5,238 nucleotides of DNA from Candidatus Ethanoperedens thermophilum (GTDB taxonomy: Archaea; Halobacteriota; Methanosarcinia; Methanosarcinales; EX4572-44): assembly GCA_012910725.1 (NCBI GenBank), contig WNEG01000053.1, positions 1 to 5,238 of the forward strand, in the 5' to 3' direction. A program made the translations under genes and the position numbers. How positions within the stretch are numbered: position 1 is the stretch's first letter; each line of letters opens with the position of its first letter. Below, piece after piece: positions 1 to 3,901 of the stretch. A model generated the notes under the pieces. The model was not told where the DNA came from. It saw only the letters and a program-made list of their open reading frames with translations, and did no database searches.

Positions 1-738
1 GGTGTGACTTTCATTGAGTCGGTATTTGAAGAGGGCAAAGCAAAAATTGCACAGAATGAAGACATCATTCTTGAAACTGAACGCATTCTTGGCCCACACT
101 CTCTTGATGGAAAAAATATATTAATCACAAGTGGTGCTACAAGTGAACGCATTGATCCGATACGAGTAATTACCAGCCGTGCTTCGGGTCGCACTGGTGT
201 TGCGTTAGCTCTTGAAGCCTACAAACGTGGTGCAGGAGCGGTCACAATACTGCATTCAAAAAAACAGGATCTTTATGGCATAAGGGAAATCATTGTTGAA
301 TCTGCAAAAGAAATGACAGACGCGGTACTCAATGAAGCAGCAAATACTGATGTGTTGATCAGTGCTGCTGCAATATCTGATTTTACAGTGGATAAGGCAG
401 CGCAGACAAAGATAAACTCAGGTTCAGCTCGCACCATAGTGTTAAAACCTGTAGTAAAGCTGTTAAGCAAGGTCACAAAACAGTATCCACATCTTTCCGT
501 CATTGGTTTTAAGGCTGAGACCAACATCTCGACAGAAGAGTTAATCACGCGGGCAGGGGAATTAATGGACAAATACGAGCTTACAGCAGTCGTAGCCAAT
601 GATGTTGGAAGCGGTGGCATTGGAGAAGAAACAAACCGTATTCATATTATACAGAAGAACAACCGAATCACAGCAGTGGAAGGAAGAAAAGACAAGCTTG
701 CAAAACACATCATTGATGTGATAGAGGAAGTAGTGTGA
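1..738 (+). CDS. coaBC: Coenzyme A biosynthesis bifunctional protein CoaBC, C-terminal (CoaB) part; 5' end outside the window
   Basis: CoaB (phosphopantothenate--cysteine ligase) joins cysteine to 4'-phosphopantothenate after nucleotide activation, usually with CTP; the CoaC half then decarboxylates the product. The 245 codons seen cover the interdomain linker and the whole CoaB domain. The reading frame is open to base 1, and the GTG at 4 lies inside the linker, so I treat it as an internal valine codon; full CoaBC proteins are near 400 residues, leaving roughly 150-190 residues of CoaC upstream. Seen motifs are the nucleotide-binding ITSGATSERIDPIRVIT followed by SRASGRTG (124-198), SAAAISDF (361-384), a conserved-type lysine in TKINSG (406-423), VIGFKAET (about 502-525) and VANDVG with a following Gly/Glu/Asn-rich turn (592-645). 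PoK begins 25 bp downstream, so the two are probably co-transcribed. The family call is secure. Confidence 0.95.
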   Translation, partial: GVTFIESVFEEGKAKIAQNEDIILETERILGPHSLDGKNILITSGATSERIDPIRVITSRASGRTGVALALEAYKRGAGAVTILHSKKQDLYGIREIIVESAKEMTDAVLNEAANTDVLISAAAISDFTVDKAAQTKINSGSARTIVLKPVVKLLSKVTKQYPHLSVIGFKAETNISTEELITRAGELMDKYELTAVVANDVGSGGIGEETNRIHIIQKNNRITAVEGRKDKLAKHIIDVIEEVV

Positions 739-763
739 CAATAACTTAAATGGCTTTAAGGCG

Positions 764-1600
764 ATGAAAAAAATAACAGCTTTTGCACCAGCACACATAA
801 GCGGGTTTTTCATACCCAAAATAACAAAAAAACCAGAAGAAAGCGGGTCACTTGGAGCAGGTGTATGTTTGGATGATGGAATTATTGCAGAAGCCAGCTT
901 TTCAAATACCACCCGCATACTCTTGGATAATAAGCCTTTCGAGTGCAGCCCACTGGTTGATGCCATACACACGCTTACAGACGCACCTTTGAAAATCAAA
1001 CTTAACTCTACTGTGCCTTTTGGAGCAGGATTCGGAGCAAGTGGAGCAAGTACCCTCGCATCGGTAGTAGCAGCAAACCAGCTACAGAACGTTAACCTCA
1101 CGAGAAACCAACTTGCCCAAATTGCCCATACAGCAGAAGTAATAAACCGAACAGGACTTGGAGATGTGGCAGCGCAGACAACCGGTGGAATAGCGATACG
1201 ACTGAAAGAGGGCGTTCCACCACGTAATAAAATAGATAAAATATTAACAGGAAAGATACAAGTCTCGTGGGTAAGCTTTAAAAACATATCAACAAAAAAG
1301 ATACTTGAAGACGATACGCTTCAAAAACAGATAGCCACGAGCGGGGAGACTGCTTTGAAAAATCTCATCTGCAAACCAACAATTGAAAACTTCATGATAC
1401 AATCCAACAAATTCACAAACGAGGTCAACCTTGCAAGCAACCACGTACTTGATGCAATAGAAGCAGCAAGAGCAAAAGGGTACACGGCAGCACAGGCAAT
1501 GCTTGGAGACACAGCCTTTGCCATTGGAAAAAACGTGTTTAGCGAATATGAACACGCAGGAACAAGCCTGATAAGCCACACGGGAGCAACACTGATATGA
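764..1600 (+). CDS. Pantoate kinase (PoK), GHMP kinase superfamily
   Basis: PoK phosphorylates pantoate with ATP to give 4-phosphopantoate, the first step of the archaeal branch of coenzyme A synthesis that replaces bacterial PanC/PanK. The 278-residue protein has the N-terminal FAPAHISGFF segment (7-16), the GHMP phosphate-binding loop PFGAGFGASGAS (85-96), the family block GLGDVAAQTTGG (131-142), and a C-terminal GHMP motif around AMLGDTAFAIG (245-255). Its length is close to that usual for the family. ATG 764 is chosen because the conserved FAPAHISGFF motif starts six residues later. The only purine-rich stretch upstream, aagg at 758-761, is very close to the ATG, so initiation may depend on coupling to coaBC. 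Its stop (1598-1600) overlaps an ATG as ATGA, the usual signature of a directly following cistron, but the sequence after that ATG is not PPS; see the repeat at 1583-1602. Confidence 0.93.
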   Translation: MKKITAFAPAHISGFFIPKITKKPEESGSLGAGVCLDDGIIAEASFSNTTRILLDNKPFECSPLVDAIHTLTDAPLKIKLNSTVPFGAGFGASGASTLASVVAANQLQNVNLTRNQLAQIAHTAEVINRTGLGDVAAQTTGGIAIRLKEGVPPRNKIDKILTGKIQVSWVSFKNISTKKILEDDTLQKQIATSGETALKNLICKPTIENFMIQSNKFTNEVNLASNHVLDAIEAARAKGYTAAQAMLGDTAFAIGKNVFSEYEHAGTSLISHTGATLI

Positions 1601-1602
1601 AA
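1583..1602 (+). repeat. 20-bp direct repeat, copy 1, at the PoK stop codon
   Basis: The sequence ggagcaacactgatatgaaa here is identical to 2067-2086. This copy contains the last codons and stop of PoK together with a Shine-Dalgarno-like GGGAG (1582-1586) and an ATG (1597-1599) overlapping the stop as ATGA. The flanks of the two copies differ immediately on both sides, so the identity is exactly 20 bp. Because this copy is constrained by PoK coding sequence, I infer it lies at the ancestral PoK-PPS junction and that the other copy arose by duplication. Confidence 0.9.
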
Positions 1603-1701
1603 CTACAAACTACGTTTGCAGAAAACAATGATTCTCTCTATAATTCGAGTTGCAAGCACTTTTTCACTCTTTTGGGGGATCTGGTCATGGTAAGGAAGAT
1701 T

Positions 1702-1786
1702 AAACCACAGAGAGCACAGAGGGTCACAGAGAGTTGTTATTTTTATTTTTTGTCCCCTCTGTGTCACTCTGTGTCCTCTGTGGTTT
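1702..1786. repeat. CACAGAG-type long inverted repeat (hairpin element)
   Basis: The left arm (1702-1731) carries three CACAGAG units spaced 10 bp apart, and the right arm (1757-1786) carries the complement CTCTGTG in the same spacing. Pairing gives an outer 11-bp perfect stem (aaaccacagag, 1702-1712 with 1776-1786), then two 7-bp perfect blocks (1715-1721 with 1767-1773 and 1725-1731 with 1757-1763), interrupted by short mismatches. The loop is T-rich, about 25 nt (1732-1756). From memory, intergenic hairpins with this AACCACAGAG wording recur in many environmental prokaryotic genomes; I cannot confirm copy number here. It may be a non-autonomous mobile or REP-like element. Confidence 0.8.
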
Positions 1787-1918
1787 TCCGAAACTTTATT
1801 TCAAAAATATTAAAAAGTCTCCGGGGTTTTGGTCACTGCAATGTGATGGTGCACAAAGACCCAAAACAATCAGGCACAAAGAAGGAACATGCTTAAATAT
1901 CGTGTGGAAATCCACATA

Positions 1919-1932
1919 AAACCACGAGATTA
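1919..1932. repeat. CCACGAGATT repeat, isolated copy
   Basis: The 14-bp sequence aaaccacgagatta is repeated exactly at 1983-1996, 64 bp downstream. This copy has no clear inverted partner nearby and may be a decayed or half element of the same family as the palindrome at 1984-2027. Confidence 0.7.
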
Positions 1933-1983
1933 GAGTGTGTAACGAAATAACATACCTAAATCATGGAACTCAAAAAAAATTGA

Positions 1984-2027
1984 AACCACGAGATTACACA
2001 AGATCAATCTCGCGGAATCTCGCGGTT
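1984..2027. repeat. CCACGAGATT imperfect palindrome (hairpin element)
   Basis: The left end aaccacgagatt (1984-1995) and the right end aatctcgcggtt (2016-2027) are complementary at 11 of 12 positions, the exception being A1988 against C2023. The inner part pairs in patches, ending in agat/atct (2001-2004 with 2007-2010). As in the CACAGAG hairpin, the element opens with AACCAC-GAG and is built of roughly 10-bp units, so the two may share an origin or mechanism; that is inference. Confidence 0.7.
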
Positions 2028-2063
2028 AAAATCCTAAAATCCACAGCTTATTGAGCAAGTACC

Positions 2064-2070
2064 AAAGGAG
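2064..2070 (+). promoter_or_regulatory. Ribosome binding site of PPS (decides the start)
   Basis: The sequence aaaggag ends 10 nt before ATG 2081. Its ggag belongs to the duplicated 20-bp repeat, so PPS appears to be translated from a copied initiation signal. This site favours ATG 2081 over the in-frame TTG at 2051, which lies upstream of the site, and over ATG 2087, which would be 16 nt away. Confidence 0.75.
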
Positions 2071-2086
2071 CAACACTGATATGAAA
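2067..2086 (+). repeat. 20-bp direct repeat, copy 2, at the PPS start codon
   Basis: This is an exact copy of 1583-1602. It supplies the Shine-Dalgarno ggag (2067-2070) and the ATG (2081-2083) with the following lysine codon of PPS. The distance between the two copies is 484 bp. It reads as a duplicated target site or the scar of a recombination event that kept PPS translatable. Confidence 0.9.
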
Positions 2087-2833
2087 ATGGACATTCCAGG
2101 AACACACCCGCGATACCAATCCCTCGTCACCAGGGAAAAGATAGCAGAAGGGATAGAGGCTGGCATAACAGGGGAAATCGGACTGATAGCACACGGACGT
2201 GGTGAAGCCTTTGACTATCTCATAGGTGAAAAAACAACCATTTCAGCATACAGGGCAGAAACCGTAGCAGCAGCAGCACTCTTGCTTGCAAGACACCCGG
2301 TAATATCTGTAAACGGCAACACAGCAGCACTTGTCCCGGGAGAGATTATAAAGCTTGCAAACACTACAGGCGCAGGCATCGAAGTAAACATCTTCTACCG
2401 CACGAAAGAGCGCCACCAGAATATCCTGAATCATCTGCAAAAACACGGTGCATCAAAATTATACACCAGTACAGATGCGATAATACCAGACTTACCTCAC
2501 AACCGTGCAATCGTGGACTCACAGGGAATCTACAAAGCAGACATCGTACTTGTGCCACTCGAAGACGGTGACCGGTGCAGTGCACTTAAACGCATGGGAA
2601 AAACCATCATAACAATAGACTTGAACCCGATGTCACGCACAGCAAAAACAACAGACATAACCATCGTTGACAATCTTACAAGAGCCATTCCAAACATCAT
2701 AACAATTGCAGAAGAACTAAAAAATAAGACAATAATAGAGCTTCAACAACTGCTCAAGAATTATAATAATCAGCAGACACTAAAGGATGCGATAAAAGAA
2801 ATAATAGCACACCTGAACAACCAATCAGCTTGA
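2081..2833 (+). CDS. 4-phosphopantoate--beta-alanine ligase (archaeal phosphopantothenate synthetase, PPS)
   Basis: PPS condenses 4-phosphopantoate with beta-alanine using ATP to form 4'-phosphopantothenate, the substrate of CoaB. The 250-residue protein from ATG 2081 matches the family from its first residues: IPGTHPRY (5-12), GLIAHGRGEAFDYLIGEKT (34-52), VISVNGN (74-80), EVNIFYRTKER (101-111), PLEDGDR (159-165) and IDLNPMSRTA (179-188). The last 35 or so residues are a less conserved helical, Asn/Lys/Glu-rich tail. The in-frame TTG at 2051 would add ten residues encoded by non-family sequence and is rejected. PPS follows PoK in sense, but the 480-bp repeat-containing gap makes simple translational coupling unlikely; it is still probably on the same transcript unless the insert carries a promoter. 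Function is assigned with high confidence from conserved blocks; the enzyme's kinetics cannot be judged. Confidence 0.95.
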   Translation: MKMDIPGTHPRYQSLVTREKIAEGIEAGITGEIGLIAHGRGEAFDYLIGEKTTISAYRAETVAAAALLLARHPVISVNGNTAALVPGEIIKLANTTGAGIEVNIFYRTKERHQNILNHLQKHGASKLYTSTDAIIPDLPHNRAIVDSQGIYKADIVLVPLEDGDRCSALKRMGKTIITIDLNPMSRTAKTTDITIVDNLTRAIPNIITIAEELKNKTIIELQQLLKNYNNQQTLKDAIKEIIAHLNNQSA

Positions 2834-2898
2834 ATATGAGATATTCCAACGTTTCAACTGCAACACCACGTAACGTGACAGTTCCTTCTGACCACAAC
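2834..2898. other. PPS 3' flank with a weak stem-loop
   Basis: A two-part stem can form from aactg (2856-2860) with cagtt (2879-2883) outside and cacgt (2867-2871) with acgtg (2873-2877) inside. The single-base inner loop is sterically unfavourable, and no T-run follows. It might mark the end of the CoA transcript, but I do not call it a terminator. Confidence 0.3.
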
Positions 2899-2906
2899 AA
2901 ATATAT
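2899..2906 (+). promoter_or_regulatory. Probable TATA box for the HTH regulator gene
   Basis: aaatatat, preceded by the purine-rich aacaa, fits an archaeal TATA box with a weak BRE. Transcription would start near 2928-2932, giving a leader of about 195 nt before ATG 3125. A second AT-rich candidate, catatat at 2965-2971, would start near 2995. I cannot decide between them from sequence. Confidence 0.5.
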
Positions 2907-2964
2907 AGTATTACTGTTGTACACATAAGTAATACTAAGTACTATTTTCAGAGTATTTTAGTAT
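2906..2964. promoter_or_regulatory. Cluster of AGTATT-like boxes with a 10-bp perfect inverted repeat (candidate operator)
   Basis: tagtattact (2906-2915) and agtaatacta (2928-2937) form a perfect 10-bp inverted repeat around 12 nt. Further AGTAYT-type boxes lie at 2938-2943 (agtact, itself palindromic), 2952-2957 (agtatt) and 2960-2964 (agtat), and atactaa (2932-2938) can also pair with ttagtat (2958-2964). The array sits directly downstream of the TATA box and over the expected start site, a typical place for an archaeal repressor. Autoregulation by the winged-helix protein at 3125 is an inference. Confidence 0.45.
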
Positions 2965-3009
2965 CATATATCTACAGAAACCCTCCCAACGAATAGGCCA
3001 TATGAAACA

Positions 3010-3097
3010 TGAGAGCGGGAATATAACCCGCTCTTACCCAGCAAACGCTTGCCCTGTTGAGCGTTAATTTAGGAATGCAGGAATATTACTTTCCTAA
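3010..3097 (+). promoter_or_regulatory. Three consecutive stem-loops in the leader of the HTH gene
   Basis: Hairpin A pairs agagcggg (3012-3019) with cccgctct (3027-3034), extendable by a G-U and a U-A pair. Hairpin B pairs aacgct (3044-3049) with agcgtt (3060-3065). Hairpin C pairs ttaggaa (3069-3075) with ttcctaa (3091-3097). All three stems are perfect and they occupy most of an 88-nt stretch ending 13 nt before the gaggt ribosome binding site (3111-3115). No oligo-T tract follows any of them. They could be a cis-regulatory leader, a small RNA, or a processing signal. I do not recognise a known riboswitch class. Confidence 0.45.
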
Positions 3098-3124
3098 GTA
3101 TGAAAAAATAGAGGTAAAAACATC

Positions 3125-3655
3125 ATGAAGTTAACCCATGTTCAATTGAGAATACTCCAACAGCTGATACGTATTTACCACATACAGAATGACGTGGTTA
3201 GAGCAGAAGATATTGCTGAAAAAATAAACAGAAACTCTGGAACGGTGAGAAATCAAATGACTGTTCTAAAATCACTGCATCTGGTCAAAAGTGTTGCAGG
3301 TTCAAGAGGGGGGTATTTCCCAACTGAAGCTGCATACCAGTGCCTTAATACAACTAATAGAAAAAACAACACCAGGGTGTACAGAAATGGTAAAAAAGTA
3401 GAGGATATCGGTGTCGAAGACATCCTGCTCAACACGACAAAACCTCTTTGCAGCATTATTCGCCTTTCAGGAAACACGCATGAGTTTAACATAGGCGATA
3501 CCATCACCGTATACCCGGTCTTATTCAAACAGATACTTGATGCAACAGTAATAGGACGTGATGACACACGCAGCAGCATTATCACAAAACTCACAAACAG
3601 TGAAAATAGGGAACTCGCAAATAATAATTTACCAACCGCCAGTATTATGTATTAA
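3125..3655 (+). CDS. Winged-helix transcriptional regulator, like the N-terminal part of archaeal HTH-CBS regulators (COG2524 type) but without CBS domains
   Basis: This 176-residue protein is probably a cytoplasmic DNA-binding regulator. Residues 1-75 form a winged helix: the opening MKLTHVQLRILQQLI, then DIAEKINRNSGTVRNQM (29-45) as the helix-turn-helix with recognition helix, and SRGGYFPTEAAYQCL (60-74) as the wing and following helix. This wording closely resembles the N-terminus of archaeal COG2524 regulators. Residues 84-156 fit the middle domain of those proteins, with VYRNGKKVEDIGVEDIL (85-101), GDTITVYPV (124-132) and VIGRDDTRSSIITKL (142-156). The usual C-terminal CBS pair is absent: the frame ends with a polar tail, and no CBS-like sequence follows. 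The start at ATG 3125 is supported by gaggt at 3111-3115. A structured leader precedes the gene and a T9 tract follows, so it is probably monocistronic. Its ligand and targets are unknown. Confidence 0.8.
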   Translation: MKLTHVQLRILQQLIRIYHIQNDVVRAEDIAEKINRNSGTVRNQMTVLKSLHLVKSVAGSRGGYFPTEAAYQCLNTTNRKNNTRVYRNGKKVEDIGVEDILLNTTKPLCSIIRLSGNTHEFNIGDTITVYPVLFKQILDATVIGRDDTRSSIITKLTNSENRELANNNLPTASIMY

Positions 3656-3684
3656 TCTCTTGACTGTGTGACATCTGGTGGAAC

Positions 3685-3693
3685 TTTTTTTTT
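3685..3693 (+). terminator. Oligo-T terminator after the HTH gene
   Basis: A run of nine T (3685-3693) starts 29 bp after the stop codon, followed by further T-rich sequence. Archaeal RNA polymerase terminates at such bare T tracts without needing a hairpin, which fits here because no strong stem precedes it. Confidence 0.65.
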
Positions 3694-3763
3694 CATTTCA
3701 TGCGTGAATCCGGGACATTCCGGTGTTCCAATCATTAACTATTTAAACTTGGTGTATGTAACA

Positions 3764-3781
3764 GGGTAAGTCTGCTCACCC
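3764..3781 (+). other. Small hairpin in the intergenic region, downstream of an AT-rich box
   Basis: gggtaag (3764-3770) pairs with ctcaccc (3775-3781) at six of seven positions around a tctg loop. An alternative stem, ctgct (3772-3776) with agcag (3788-3792), would exclude it. A TATA-like atttaaa (3741-3747) lies about 20 bp upstream, so a short transcript could begin near this hairpin. It is too weak to call an RNA gene. Confidence 0.25.
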
Positions 3782-3837
3782 AATGTAAGCAGCCTATGAA
3801 TTACAGGCGATCAACTATTGAAAACCTCATACTTGCC

Positions 3838-3845
3838 TATATATA
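3838..3845 (+). promoter_or_regulatory. TATA box of the FrhB-like gene
   Basis: tatatata (3838-3845) is the best archaeal TATA box in the window. Transcription starting 23-28 nt downstream of its centre, near 3865-3870, gives a leader of about 35 nt that contains the strong ribosome binding site gaggtga (3886-3892). The gene therefore appears to have its own promoter, separate from the HTH gene. Confidence 0.65.
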
Positions 3846-3901
3846 CATAAAAAAGAATACAGTATTAAATCGACTTTCATGTCACGAGGTGAATTGTTTA
3901 A

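Larger units (their letters stand above)
1603..2066. other. Non-coding insert of about 464 bp between PoK and PPS
   Basis: This stretch separates two genes that, judging from the ATGA at the PoK stop, were probably once overlapping. It is bounded by the 20-bp direct repeat. It holds a long CACAGAG-type hairpin (1702-1786), a weaker hairpin where gttttggtc (1826-1834) can pair, with one bulge, to gacccaaaac (1858-1867), a 6-bp stem around 1903-1916, and two CCACGAGATT elements (1919-1932 and 1984-2027). I see no terminal inverted repeats, transposase remnant or family-like protein. An open frame from 1597 to 1896 encodes 99 residues that read straight through the hairpin repeat and look non-coding. 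A TATA-like cttaaatat lies at 1891-1900 and might serve PPS, which is weak evidence only. Confidence 0.7.

Noticed and set aside
562..1287. 241-codon open frame on the - strand
   Set aside because: It is antisense to the well-supported CoaB and PoK genes, has a Cys/Ser/Phe-rich composition without family motifs, and is explained as a shadow frame.
1751..1786. Transcription terminator for PoK
   Set aside because: The T-rich part is the loop of the long hairpin, and the structure is better explained as a dispersed repeat; no T tract follows its right arm beyond four T.
1597..1896. 99-codon + strand open frame between PoK and PPS
   Set aside because: It translates through the CACAGAG hairpin and has no recognisable family; it probably exists only because the duplicated start codon was left behind.
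1702..2027. CRISPR array
   Set aside because: The repeated units are short, inverted rather than uniformly direct, belong to two different families, and have no regular spacers or nearby cas genes.
2051..2080. TTG start extending PPS by ten residues
   Set aside because: It lies upstream of the ribosome binding site, and the added residues come from insert sequence; conserved PPS homology starts right after ATG 2081.
3012..3034. Intrinsic terminator of the CoA cluster
   Set aside because: The stem is good, but no T-run follows and it lies about 180 bp beyond the PPS stop, downstream of a better promoter candidate for the next gene.
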